A DNA stretch of 49,452 nucleotides, taken from Gammaproteobacteria bacterium. GTDB taxonomy: Bacteria > Pseudomonadota > Gammaproteobacteria > Steroidobacterales > Steroidobacteraceae. The stretch is taken from positions 1-49,452 of the forward strand of contig VBNH01000058.1 of the NCBI GenBank assembly GCA_005878095.1. The letters run 5' to 3'. Positions 25,317-34,261 of the stretch are shown here, one piece after another. How positions within the stretch are numbered: position 1 is the first letter of the stretch; every line of letters starts with the position of its first letter. Made by a program: the position numbers and the translations under genes. Below the pieces are notes generated by a model that saw nothing but the letters and a program-made list of their open reading frames with translations, was not told where the DNA came from and did not search any database.

Positions 25317-26519
25317 ATGAATGTTGGACTGAACAAGGCACAGGTCAAATCCGGCGGCGCGCGCCGCGCGCTCACCGGCGCTGCGCTGTTGCTGCTGACG
25401 CAGCTGACGACTGCCGCCCACGCCGGACCCAACGAGCAGGCCAAGCGCATCTACGAGCGCATCGCCGGCGAGCCGCCGCCGGCGGCCGTGCTCGCCCAGA
25501 TGGCCACCGCAATCAGCGGCAGTCCCGGCCAGGCGGGCCTGCTGGCCGCCGCGGCCATCGCCACCAGCGCCCCGTCGTTCTACAACGTGACGCTGAAGAA
25601 CCTGGTGATCCCCTGGACCAATCGCGACCAGACAGTGTTCGCGCCGTTCAATGACTACGCCGCGACCGTCATCGGCATGAGCCGCGACGACCTGGCGTTC
25701 AACACCGCCCTGTCCGACGACATCCTCTACGTCGTGAACGCGCCCGGGCTGCCCGCGCCCTCGGCCGCGAACAACAACCACTACGCCGCCGCGGAGAGCA
25801 ACGGCGTTGACTTGAGCACCGCGCTTCAGCGCACCACGCAGTCGGGCACCTACGGCACCCCGGTGCAGGCGACCGCCGGCCTCATTACCACGCGCGGCGC
25901 GGCCTCCGCCTTCTTCATCAACGGCACCAACCGCGCGATGTTCCGCTTCACCATGATCAATCACCTCTGCCATGACATGGAGACGGTGATGGACACCACG
26001 CGGCCCGCGGATCGCATCCGCCAGGACGTGGCACGCTCCCCGGGCGGGGACAGCCGCGTATTCCTCAACAACTGCGTCGGTTGTCACAGCGGCATGGACC
26101 CGATGGCGCAGGCGTTCGCGTACTACAACTTCGACGCCACGGCCGGACAGCTGGTGTACACGGCCAACCAGGTGCAGCCGAAGTACCTGATCAACTCCAC
26201 CAATTTCCCTTTTGGCTTCGTGACTCCCGATGACAGCTGGTCGAACCGCTGGCGCGCCGGAGCCAATGCTTCGCTGGGCTGGGATCCGACCCTGCCCGGC
26301 AGCGGTGCCGGCGCCAAGTCGCTCGGCCAGGAACTCGCATCGAGCGATGCCTTCGCGCAGTGCCAGGTGACCAAGGTCTTCCAGGCGGTGTGCTTCCGCG
26401 CCCCCAGCAGCGCCGCCGATCAGGCGACGCTCGCGACCATCAAGGCGAGCTTCAAGTCCGGCGGCTACAAACTCAAGCAGGTGTTCCAGCTGTCCGCTGC
26501 CGCCTGTCCGGGCCAGTAA
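25317..26519 (+). CDS. Exported CxxCH protein resembling planctomycete-type cytochromes
   Basis: From the ATG at 25317 the protein has about 400 residues with a signal peptide (LTGAALLLLTQLTTAAHA). One c-type haem motif is visible: Cys253-Val-Gly-Cys-His257, in NNCVGCHSGMDPMAQAF. The pattern CxxCHxxxDPxAxAxxxxD resembles the C-terminal haem module of DUF1588/DUF1585 proteins of planctomycetes. The rest has no motif I can name; INHLCHDMETVMD near residue 220 offers possible extra ligands. AGGGAG lies 12 bases before the ATG; a TTG at 25305 is another possible start. The next gene follows after 13 bases, so the products probably act together. Confidence 0.78.
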   Translation: MNVGLNKAQVKSGGARRALTGAALLLLTQLTTAAHAGPNEQAKRIYERIAGEPPPAAVLAQMATAISGSPGQAGLLAAAAIATSAPSFYNVTLKNLVIPWTNRDQTVFAPFNDYAATVIGMSRDDLAFNTALSDDILYVVNAPGLPAPSAANNNHYAAAESNGVDLSTALQRTTQSGTYGTPVQATAGLITTRGAASAFFINGTNRAMFRFTMINHLCHDMETVMDTTRPADRIRQDVARSPGGDSRVFLNNCVGCHSGMDPMAQAFAYYNFDATAGQLVYTANQVQPKYLINSTNFPFGFVTPDDSWSNRWRAGANASLGWDPTLPGSGAGAKSLGQELASSDAFAQCQVTKVFQAVCFRAPSSAADQATLATIKASFKSGGYKLKQVFQLSAAACPGQ

Positions 26520-26532
26520 GGGAGCGCTTGCC

Positions 26533-29076
26533 ATGAACCGCAAACCCGTTGCCCGCCTGACTGTGCCCGCAGAGCTCCCGAGGCGCGTGGGGCACACGGT
26601 GGCGCCCGGCGCCGCGCTCGTCTTTCTCGCGACTCTGGTCGCGTGCAGCGGCGGCGGCGCGCCGACCACGGTGAATCAGCAGTCGACGCCCCCCAGCAGC
26701 ACGGCGAACGCCTACACCGGGCCTGCGCCGGCGAACGCGGACGTGCAGGCCTTCAAGATCAACCTGTGGGACAACATCCGCCCCGCCAACCGCTGCGGCG
26801 GCTGCCACCACCAGGGCGGCCAGTCGCCGATGTTCGCACGCGACGACGACGTGAACCTCGCCTACCAGGCCGCAGGCCCGCTGGTGAGCCTGGTGCGGCC
26901 GGACCAGTCGACACTGGTGCTCAAGGTGGCCAGCGGCCACAACTGCTGGGTCGCCGACCCCTCCGCCTGCGCCGCCACCATGCTGGTGTGGATCCAGGCG
27001 TGGATCGGGGCGGGCTCCGCGTCCACGACCAGCGTGCAGCTGACCGCACCACCGGTACAGGCGGCCGGTGGCGGCAAGCAGTTCCCCGCCGATCCCACCG
27101 CGGGCAACCCGAGCTTCCAGAGCACGATCTATCCGCTGCTGACGAGGTTCTGCTCGGGCTGCCACACCTCGAGCTCGGCCACCGCACAGCAGCCGTACTT
27201 CGCCAGCGCCAACATCAACGAAGCCTACGCTGCGGCGCAGCCGAAGATGAATCTGGCAAGTCCCAACCAGTCGCGCTTCTACGTGCGCCTGGCGGACGAG
27301 TTTCACCATTGCTGGGTCACGCCCTCATCCGGTGGCGCCCCCGACTGCCTGGGGAGCGCCGCGGCGATGCTGGCCGCGATCACCGCCTTCGCCAGCGGCA
27401 TTCCGGTGACGCCGATCGATCCCAACCTGGTGATCTCCAACGCGCTCACGCTCAAGCAGGGCACCGTCGCCTCGGGCGGTAGCCGGTTCGAGGCGAACCT
27501 GGTCGCCAAGTACATGTTCCAGACCGGCAGCGGCAGCACCGCCTACGACACGAGCGGCGTCACTCCTGCGGCCGACCTGTCGCTGTCCGGGAACGTCAGC
27601 TGGGTAGGCGGCTGGGGCATCACCATCGGCGCGGGTGGCAAGGCGCAGGCCTCCACCAGCGCGAGCGCCAAGCTCGCCGCCATGATCCAGTCCTCGGGCG
27701 AGTATTCGCTGGAAGTGTGGGCGGCACCGGCGAACGTCGCGCAGACCAACGCCTACATGGTCAGCTACTCCGGCAGCAACACCACACGCGATGCCACGCT
27801 CGGCCAGGACGCCATGCAGTACGAAGGGCGCGCGCGCAGCAGCACCACCGATACCAACGGCTCCCCGCCCCTCATCACGACCACCGCGAGCGGCGCGGCC
27901 CAGGCGGCGCTGCAGCACGTGGTGCTCACCTACGATCCGGTCAACGGACAGAAGATCTACGTCAACGGGGTCTATACCGGCGATGCCGATCCGGCCCAGG
28001 GCGGCTCGCTCGCCAACTGGGACAGCACCTTCGCACTGGTGCTCGGCAACGAGACCACCGGCCAGCGCCAGTGGCAGGGCGTCATCAAGTTCGTCGCCAT
28101 CCACAACCGCGCGCTCACGCCGGCGCAGGTGCAGCAGAACTTCGCCGCCGGCGTTGGGGAGAAGTACTACCTGTTGTTCGGGGTGAGTTCCCTGTCGGGC
28201 GTGTCGCAGTCGTACATCCTGTTCCAGGCCAGTCAGTACGACAACTACAGCTATCTGTTCTACCAGCCGAAGTTCATCAGCCTGGATCCGAAGGCAGTGG
28301 TGCCGGCGAGTCTGCAGATCAGCGGCATGCGCCTCGGTGTGAACGGCGTGCTGGCTCCGGCTGGCCAGGCGTACGCCACCATGAGCGCCAGTGTGGGCGG
28401 CGCGAACTACACCGCCGCCAACGGTCAGCTGCTGTCGAGTCTTGGCACCGTGGTCCCCGTGACCCTGGGACCGACCAACGACCTGTTCTTCCTGTCATTC
28501 GATCAGCTCGGTTCGCACGTGCATGCCTACGTGGAGCCGACGGTGGTCGTGTCGCCGCCAGCCCCCGATAACACGCCCAAGCCCGACTTCGGCGTCGCGA
28601 CCTTCGAGCGTATCAACAACTCGCTCGCGCGCATCACCGGCGTGCCGATCACCAACCCGGTCGTGTCCGCACTCTATAACGTCTCGCAACAGTCGCTGCC
28701 GGCGGGTCCATTGATCTCGGCGTTCGTGCCCTCGCAGCAGACGGCGATCTCGCAGCTCGCGAACGCCTATTGTGGCCAGCTGCTCGGCACTCAGCAGTAT
28801 CGGGATGCGTTTTTCGGCACCGGCCTGGACGGGAGCCTCACCGCCGGCGCGTCCAGTTTCTTCGGCGCGAGTGGCAGCCCGCAGCGCGCCATCGTGATCA
28901 ATGCGTTGGTTATGAACGCGGTCGGCAACGCGACCCCCGCCGCGGCGAATGCCGTGCGAGCCGAGGTCGATGCGCTGCTGACGCGCATTCCGACGATCAC
29001 CTCGACCACCGTGTCGGCCGCCACCGTCGCGGCCTGCACCGCGGTGCTCGGCAGCGCGGCGGTGACCCTGCAGTGA
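26533..29076 (+). CDS. Lipoprotein with two cytochrome-like repeats and a LamG-like domain
   Basis: The 847-residue product has a lipobox (LVAC, Cys38). Two related modules follow. The first has Cys88-X2-Cys91-His92, then PMFARDDDVNLAYQAA and GHNCWV. The second has Cys207-X2-Cys210-His211, PYFASANINEAYAAA and FHHCWV. Both end in an AxML helix with an extra Cys. Residues about 325-540 are a LamG/concanavalin-type sandwich (VAKYMFQTGSG, YSLEVWAAPANVAQ, HVVLTYDP, KFVAIHNRALTPAQV), which usually binds glycans or protein surfaces. The last 300 residues are unassigned. It is probably an outer-membrane haem lipoprotein facing the cell surface or its glycans. Confidence 0.82.
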   Translation: MNRKPVARLTVPAELPRRVGHTVAPGAALVFLATLVACSGGGAPTTVNQQSTPPSSTANAYTGPAPANADVQAFKINLWDNIRPANRCGGCHHQGGQSPMFARDDDVNLAYQAAGPLVSLVRPDQSTLVLKVASGHNCWVADPSACAATMLVWIQAWIGAGSASTTSVQLTAPPVQAAGGGKQFPADPTAGNPSFQSTIYPLLTRFCSGCHTSSSATAQQPYFASANINEAYAAAQPKMNLASPNQSRFYVRLADEFHHCWVTPSSGGAPDCLGSAAAMLAAITAFASGIPVTPIDPNLVISNALTLKQGTVASGGSRFEANLVAKYMFQTGSGSTAYDTSGVTPAADLSLSGNVSWVGGWGITIGAGGKAQASTSASAKLAAMIQSSGEYSLEVWAAPANVAQTNAYMVSYSGSNTTRDATLGQDAMQYEGRARSSTTDTNGSPPLITTTASGAAQAALQHVVLTYDPVNGQKIYVNGVYTGDADPAQGGSLANWDSTFALVLGNETTGQRQWQGVIKFVAIHNRALTPAQVQQNFAAGVGEKYYLLFGVSSLSGVSQSYILFQASQYDNYSYLFYQPKFISLDPKAVVPASLQISGMRLGVNGVLAPAGQAYATMSASVGGANYTAANGQLLSSLGTVVPVTLGPTNDLFFLSFDQLGSHVHAYVEPTVVVSPPAPDNTPKPDFGVATFERINNSLARITGVPITNPVVSALYNVSQQSLPAGPLISAFVPSQQTAISQLANAYCGQLLGTQQYRDAFFGTGLDGSLTAGASSFFGASGSPQRAIVINALVMNAVGNATPAAANAVRAEVDALLTRIPTITSTTVSAATVAACTAVLGSAAVTLQ

Positions 29077-29100
29077 GTTCAAGGACCTGGAGATAGGCAG

Positions 29101-30732
29101 ATGTTGATCCGCAAGAAACCCCCGCGATCGCACGCGCCCGGCGAGCCGATCCTGCACGACAACCATCCGCTGCCGGTGACGCGCCGCGACTTCGTTGCCG
29201 CCGGGTTCCTGTCCGGGCCGGCCATGGTGATCGGGCCGGCGTGGCTCGGCGCCCTGCTGCGGGCGAGCCGCGCGGATGCCGCGCTGTCTCCGGACATCCA
29301 GGCGCTGCTCGCCTCCAGCCAGTGCAACGTACCGACCGCATCCGGCAGCCTGCCCTTCATCTGTTTCGACCTGGCGGGCGGGGCTAACCTGGTCGGCTCA
29401 GAGGTGCTGGTAGGCGTGCAGGGGGGCCAGACGAACTTCCTGTCGACCGCCGGCTACGGCAAGCTCGGCGTGCCGGGCAACATGGTGCCGAGCTCTAGCG
29501 CCAACATCGACGCATCGCTCGGGCTCCTGTGGCACGCCGACGGTGCCATCAAGCGCGGCATCCTCAGCAAGGCGACGACCCCGGCAACCGCCGCCGGCAC
29601 CAATGGCGCGGTGCTGTGCGCCATGTCGCAGAACGACACCCAGAATAACCCGCACAACCCGATGTACGGCATCGCGATGGCGGGCGCGCAGGGTCTGCTG
29701 CTGACACTCATCGGCACCGAATCCTCGGTGTCCGGGGGCAACTCGCAGGCGCCCATGGCGCTCATCAATCCGGCGTTGCAGCCGACGACCATCAGCCAGC
29801 CCTCGGACTCCACGTCGCTGGTGCCGATGCCTCCTGGCGGCGGCACCCAGGATCCGCTCGCGGTGGCGGTGCTCGAGTCGCAGGTGCGCATCAGCGGTGG
29901 CAACACGGCGCAGGCCGGCGCGGGTGACACCGCCGCCTTTACCGGCACGCTCACTATGCCCAACGGACCGACCCCGGGCGTGCAGCTCATCGGCAGCGAC
30001 CCGAACGCCGATGCGGCGCTCAAGAATCAGGTGCGTTGCGCTTACGTCAAGGCGGCCCACACGGCCGACAAGTTCGGCGATCCGGCCGCGCTTGATCCCA
30101 CCCGGGATACGAATATCACCGGCGGCGCCTCGCCCATCTTCACGGCGAGCGACTTCTCCGACTCGGATGTCGCGAAGACCGCCACCGTCATGAAGCTGGT
30201 GCTCAACGGCTTCGCCGGCGCCGGCACCATTACCCTGGGCGGCTATGACTACCACGACGGCACCCGGGCAACCGGCGAGATGCGTAACTTCAAGGCCGGC
30301 CAGATGATCGGGGCGGTACTCGAGTACGCCCAGCGCCTGAAGACTCCGGTGATGATCTACGTGTTCAGCGACGGTTCGCTCACCTCCACCGGCATGGTCG
30401 ATAACAGCGCCGGCGGCCGTGGCAAGCTTGGCTGGCAGGGCGACAGCGCCTCGGTGGCGTCGACGTTCTTCCTGGTCTACAGCCCGACCGGGCGGCCACA
30501 GCTGCGCAATGGCACCGCCGGCCAGCAGATCGGCTACTTCAGCGCCGACGGCTCGGTGGTGAGCACCTCGAGCCCGGCGGCCAACGCCGTGAACCAGCTG
30601 GTGCAGGTCGTGATTCTCAACTACATGGGGCTGATGGGCACGGACGGGCAGTTCCCGACGCTGTTCCCCATGCAGAGCCTGGGGTCGGGCAGCGCCCTGG
30701 CGGGGCTCACCGCCTTCACGCGCATCGTCTGA
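29101..30732 (+). CDS. Probable Tat-exported protein in DUF1501-like context
   Basis: The 543-residue protein begins with a twin-arginine signal: VTRRDFVAAGF, Arg28-Arg29, followed by a moderately hydrophobic stretch to about residue 55. The mature part contains ICFDLAGGANLVGSEVLVG, LLWHADGAIKRGIL, TITLGGYDYHDGT and VMIYVFSDGSL. The layout (RRDF signal, an early glycine-rich strand, a YDYHDGT-like block) and its place after CxxCH proteins recall DUF1501 proteins, which accompany planctomycete cytochromes, but I do not see a confident match. Tat export implies folding, perhaps with a cofactor, before crossing. It is encoded 24 bases after the LamG lipoprotein gene. Confidence 0.75.
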   Translation: MLIRKKPPRSHAPGEPILHDNHPLPVTRRDFVAAGFLSGPAMVIGPAWLGALLRASRADAALSPDIQALLASSQCNVPTASGSLPFICFDLAGGANLVGSEVLVGVQGGQTNFLSTAGYGKLGVPGNMVPSSSANIDASLGLLWHADGAIKRGILSKATTPATAAGTNGAVLCAMSQNDTQNNPHNPMYGIAMAGAQGLLLTLIGTESSVSGGNSQAPMALINPALQPTTISQPSDSTSLVPMPPGGGTQDPLAVAVLESQVRISGGNTAQAGAGDTAAFTGTLTMPNGPTPGVQLIGSDPNADAALKNQVRCAYVKAAHTADKFGDPAALDPTRDTNITGGASPIFTASDFSDSDVAKTATVMKLVLNGFAGAGTITLGGYDYHDGTRATGEMRNFKAGQMIGAVLEYAQRLKTPVMIYVFSDGSLTSTGMVDNSAGGRGKLGWQGDSASVASTFFLVYSPTGRPQLRNGTAGQQIGYFSADGSVVSTSSPAANAVNQLVQVVILNYMGLMGTDGQFPTLFPMQSLGSGSALAGLTAFTRIV

Positions 30733-30824
30733 GGTGGCGGGCGCCGAGAGGCGCGCCGCGGCGCCCTCAACCGGTGTCGCATGCTGACGACGCCGTCAGC
30801 CCCTTTTTTCACCGCCCTCTTTGT

Positions 30825-30837
30825 TTGACACTGTCAA
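30825..30837. promoter_or_regulatory. Palindrome overlapping a perfect -35-like hexamer
   Basis: TTGACA (30825-30830) and TGTCAA (30832-30837) are perfect inverted arms around one base, 60-70 bases before the TlpA-like gene. TTGACA is the sigma-70 -35 consensus, but no good -10 follows at 16-18 bases, so an operator or a weak internal promoter are both possible. Confidence 0.3.
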
Positions 30838-30896
30838 GCACGCTGTGCAATTTTGCCCGCTTGGCGCGGGCGCCATCCCTTGGCGAAGGATCATTA

Positions 30897-31481
30897 TTGA
30901 GCTGGCAACGGCCGAACCACCCGGTGTGGTGTGAGGTGGCAGAACGTTGGTTGGTAGCCACGTGCTCTGCCCGGTCACGCGCACAGGTGTTGCTGTGCGT
31001 GGCCGTGGTGGCACTGGGCTGCAGCTTGGCGGTGCAGGCGCAGCCGCGCTACGCCCTCATCGGGCAGAGCGCGCCTGATTTCGCGCTGCACGCCGCCGTC
31101 GGCGGCAACGCACGCCTCTCGGAGCACCGCGGCGAGGTCGTGGTGCTGAGCTTCTGGAGCAGCCGCTGCACTCCCTGCCGCAGGCAGCTCGCCGCCCTGA
31201 ACCGCAGCCTCGCGACCTATCATTCCGCGGGACTGGCGATGTTCGGGATCGGTGTCGATGACGATCCGGCCCAGGCGCGCGAATTTGCGCGCTCGGCATC
31301 CGTGAGCTTTGCGCTGCTGTTCGACCCGGCCAAGGGGGTCAGCCGCAGCTATCAGGTCGACAACCTGCCGATGACCGTGCTGATCGACCGCAGCGGCACG
31401 GTCCGCAACGTGTTGCGCGACTACAGCCCCGAAAGCGAACAGCTCTACCTGCAACAGCTGCGGGCTCTGCTGAACGAATGA
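30897..31481 (+). CDS. TlpA/redoxin family thioredoxin-like protein (CTPC)
   Basis: From the TTG at 30897 (AAGGA six bases before it) the product has 194 residues. A hydrophobic export segment (VLLCVAVVALGCSLAVQAQ) is followed by PRYALIGQSAPDFALHAAVG, a typical redoxin start, and SFWSSRCTPCRRQL with the redox pair Cys91/Cys94, then DNLPMTVLIDRSG containing the cis-Pro. This is the second thiol reductant near the haem proteins; the first is encoded at 20316-20804. Its stop overlaps the next start (ATGA), which ties it to the envelope-machine genes. The preceding 164 bases hold a palindrome. A GTG further downstream is an alternative start. Confidence 0.85.
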   Translation: MSWQRPNHPVWCEVAERWLVATCSARSRAQVLLCVAVVALGCSLAVQAQPRYALIGQSAPDFALHAAVGGNARLSEHRGEVVVLSFWSSRCTPCRRQLAALNRSLATYHSAGLAMFGIGVDDDPAQAREFARSASVSFALLFDPAKGVSRSYQVDNLPMTVLIDRSGTVRNVLRDYSPESEQLYLQQLRALLNE

Positions 31482-32191
31482 TCGGAACCACCATGCCGCA
31501 GATGACACGCGCCGGGCCCCCGACTGATGCTGCGCCGCGGCACGCAGCACCCCTCGCCCCGCTGCTGGCGGGCGTGCTGCTCGCAGCTCTCCCACCCGCG
31601 GCGCTGGGCGCACCTCCGGCCGGGCCGCGCGCCACGACCCCGGCGGCCAGCGCGGCGCCGCCCGGCGAGGCCCCTGCCGCGACTGCAGCGGACGCCAATT
31701 CACCGCTCGCCACGACGCCGGCCGCCACGGAGGCCTCCCCGGAAACCCGTGGCCTCGACCAGGAGATCCAGGACCTGAAGAAGGACGTGGTCGATCTCAA
31801 CAAGGACCTGTTCATCCTGGAGGAGGAGCTGCTGTTCCCGGCCAACACCCAGGTGGCGGTGTTCCTCTCGCTGGACGTCGGGCAGTTCTTCGCGCTCGAT
31901 TCGGTGCAGCTGAAGCTCGATCGGAAGGAGGTCATCAACTACCTGTATACGCCGCGCGAAGTTGACGCGCTGCTCAAGGGCGGCGTGCAGCGGCTGTATC
32001 TCGGCAACCTCAAGGTCGGCGCGCACGAGCTGGTCGCCTTCTTCAACGGCAAGGGGCCGAACGAGCGCGCTTACAAACGCGGCGCCTCGCTCAGGTTCGA
32101 GAAGGGCGTCGGCGCCAAGTACCTGGAGCTCAAGATCGATGACCGGCAGAGGAAACTACAGCCGGAGTTCGAGATCAAGGACTGGGAATAG
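31478..32191 (+). CDS. Exported coiled-coil protein of unknown function
   Basis: The 237-residue protein has a hydrophobic export segment (PLLAGVLLAALPPAALGA), an Ala/Pro/Thr-rich linker to about residue 90, a coiled coil (LDQEIQDLKKDVVDLNKDLF), and a globular C-terminal part (TQVAVFLSLDVGQFFALDSV, VDALLKGGVQRLYLGNLKVG, FNGKGPNERAYKRGA). I do not recognise a family; the C-terminal part looks like a small beta-rich domain. Its ATG overlaps the redoxin stop, and the next gene begins four bases after its stop. Such tight packing with the TPR and ExbB/ExbD genes suggests a periplasmic part of the same machine. An ATG at 31493 is another possible start. Confidence 0.8.
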   Translation: MIGTTMPQMTRAGPPTDAAPRHAAPLAPLLAGVLLAALPPAALGAPPAGPRATTPAASAAPPGEAPAATAADANSPLATTPAATEASPETRGLDQEIQDLKKDVVDLNKDLFILEEELLFPANTQVAVFLSLDVGQFFALDSVQLKLDRKEVINYLYTPREVDALLKGGVQRLYLGNLKVGAHELVAFFNGKGPNERAYKRGASLRFEKGVGAKYLELKIDDRQRKLQPEFEIKDWE

Positions 32192-32194
32192 CCC

Positions 32195-34261
32195 GTGACG
32201 CGAGCTTCCTGCATGCTTGCGCTGCTGCTCGCCGCCGTGCTGGCGCTGCCGGCCGGCGCGGCGAGTGCGCGGCAGCACGACGCTGAGAAGCTGCCGATCA
32301 CGCATATCCGTGATCTGCACTACGGCGACGCGCTGTTCTACTTCTATCAGGACGATGACTTCGCGGCCCTCACGCGACTGCTCGCTTACGAGCACTGGGG
32401 CCGCGTGCCGCACCATGCGGAGGAAGCGCAGCTGCTCGAGGGCGGGTTGTACCTGACGCTCGGGATGCACAACGAAGCGGGCGAGCGCTTCGAGAGGCTG
32501 CTGACCAACGATGTGCCCACCGGAGTGCGCAATCGCGCCTGGTTCTATCTGGCGCAGGTGTGGTACGCACGCGGCTATCTCGAGCGCGCGGACGCGGCAC
32601 TGCGCAAGGTGAACGGGCGCATGTCCCCGGAGCTGGAGGCGCAGAAAGAACTGCTGTTCGGCAACGTGCTGATGCACGAGGGACGCTACGATGAGGCCAT
32701 CCGCCTGCTGTCGAGCTGGCGTGGAGCGCAGATCTGGTCCGCCTACGCGCGCTTCAACCTGGGCGTGGCGCTGGTGCGTAACGGACGGCTCGACGACGCC
32801 GACCCGTTCCTCAGCGCAGTCGGCACCATGCTCGCCGCAACAGCGGAGCTGGCGGCGCTCAGGGACCGCGCCAATCTCGCGCTCGGCTTTGCGTACCTGC
32901 AGGCCAACCAGCCGGCGCGGGCGCGAGCGCCGCTTGCGCGCGTGCGCCTGAACGGTCCGTACTCGAACAAGGCGCTGCTGGGCATCGGCTGGGCGGATGC
33001 GGCGCTCGGGGACTACCAGGGAGCGCTCACGCCGTGGATGGAGCTGCGCAGCCGCGACGTACTGGACGCGGCCGTGCAGGAATCCTACCTCGCCGTGCCG
33101 TACGCATTCGGCAAGTTGAACGCCAACGCGCAGTCCGCGGAGTTCTACGAAAGCGCGGTCAAATCCTTCGATGCCGAAAACGGCCAGCTGGACGAGGCCA
33201 TCGCGCGCATCGAGAAGGGCGATCTGCTCGAGCGCGTGCTGGGCAGCGAATCGGGTGCCCGCTACGGCTGGTTCTGGCAGCTGAAGAGCGTGCCCGATGC
33301 GCCCGAGTCGCGCTATCTGTACGCGGTGCTGGCCGGGCACGATTTCCAGGAGGGACTGAAGAACTACCGCGACCTCCTGTATCTGAACGGCACGCTGGAG
33401 CGCTGGGGCGACAGCATGGGCGCTTTCCAGGACATGATCGAGACGCGCGAACGCGCCTACGCCGAGCGGCTGCCACGGGCGGATGCGCTGCTCGCCTCGG
33501 GCGCGGTCGGGAAGCTGCAGCAGCGCAACGTCACGCTGGCAAATGAGCTGCGCACCATCGAGACGCAGCGTGACATGGCCGCGCTCGGCACCACGGTCGA
33601 GCGCGAGCAGTGGGCGCGCGTGCAGCGTGTGGAGGCGGCGCTCGCCGCCGCTCCCGACACACCCGAGAACGCGAACCTGCGCGTGCGACTGGCGCTGGTC
33701 AAGGGGGTATTGCAGTTTCGTGTGCATGACGCCTTCAACGCGCGCTTGTGGCAGGAGCATCGCGCGCTGAAGGATCTCAGTCTCGCACTGCACGAGGCGC
33801 AGAGCCGCTGGATCCGGGTGGAGCGCGACCGTAAAAACGTGCCGACCAACACCGGGGAGTTCGCGGACCGCGTCACCACCCTCAAGCAACGCATCGACAC
33901 GCTGCAGGCGCGCCTCGGCGCCACGGAGCAGAGACAGAGTGTATTTCTCGCGCGGCTCGCCGCTCATCAGCTCGAGGAGCAGAAGGAGCGACTCGCCGCT
34001 TACGAGGTGCAGGCGCGCTTTGCGCTCGCGAGCATGTACGATCGCGCTGCCAGCGCAGGCACCCAGAAGGGAACCGAAGGCGGCAATCAGGCCGCGCCCG
34101 CCGCTGCGCCACCCGAGGAGACCCCGGCGCCACCCGAGCAGACCCCGGCGCCACCCGAGCAGACCCCGGCGCTACCCGAGCAGGCTCCGGCACCACCCGA
34201 GGAGGGTCCGGCGCCACCCGAGCAGGCTCCCGTGCCCAGGGCGGCGGAGCCGCCGCGATGA
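32195..34261 (+). CDS. Exported TPR-repeat protein with a Pro-rich heptad tail
   Basis: The 688-residue protein (GTG start, four bases after the previous stop) has a signal peptide (MLALLLAAVLALPAGAASA), then TPR-like helices (AEEAQLLEGGLYLTLGMHN, AWFYLAQVWYARGYLERADA, ARFNLGVALVRNGRLDDADP), a long helical, coiled-coil-prone part (residues about 430-620), and a tail of seven-residue units such as APPEQTP. TPR proteins act as scaffolds; in Agl-Glt machines, periplasmic TPR proteins link inner and outer membrane parts. The tail could span peptidoglycan. The stop overlaps the next ATG. Confidence 0.85.
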   Translation: MTRASCMLALLLAAVLALPAGAASARQHDAEKLPITHIRDLHYGDALFYFYQDDDFAALTRLLAYEHWGRVPHHAEEAQLLEGGLYLTLGMHNEAGERFERLLTNDVPTGVRNRAWFYLAQVWYARGYLERADAALRKVNGRMSPELEAQKELLFGNVLMHEGRYDEAIRLLSSWRGAQIWSAYARFNLGVALVRNGRLDDADPFLSAVGTMLAATAELAALRDRANLALGFAYLQANQPARARAPLARVRLNGPYSNKALLGIGWADAALGDYQGALTPWMELRSRDVLDAAVQESYLAVPYAFGKLNANAQSAEFYESAVKSFDAENGQLDEAIARIEKGDLLERVLGSESGARYGWFWQLKSVPDAPESRYLYAVLAGHDFQEGLKNYRDLLYLNGTLERWGDSMGAFQDMIETRERAYAERLPRADALLASGAVGKLQQRNVTLANELRTIETQRDMAALGTTVEREQWARVQRVEAALAAAPDTPENANLRVRLALVKGVLQFRVHDAFNARLWQEHRALKDLSLALHEAQSRWIRVERDRKNVPTNTGEFADRVTTLKQRIDTLQARLGATEQRQSVFLARLAAHQLEEQKERLAAYEVQARFALASMYDRAASAGTQKGTEGGNQAAPAAAPPEETPAPPEQTPAPPEQTPALPEQAPAPPEEGPAPPEQAPVPRAAEPPR
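34106..34231 (+). repeat. 21-bp tandem repeat encoding APPEQTP units
   Basis: Six in-frame 21-base copies encode APPEETP, APPEQTP, APPEQTP, ALPEQAP, APPEEGP and APPEQAP. The copies have diverged at a few bases, so they are not a very recent expansion. The repeat forms most of the C-terminal tail of the TPR protein at 32195-34261. Confidence 0.92.

Noticed and set aside
29101-30732. Type II secretion protein GspF
   Set aside because: No GspF membrane helices; it has a twin-arginine signal and a soluble exported domain.
31478-32191. AraC-type regulator
   Set aside because: Similar proteins are sometimes labelled so, but this one has an export signal, a coiled coil and no helix-turn-helix.
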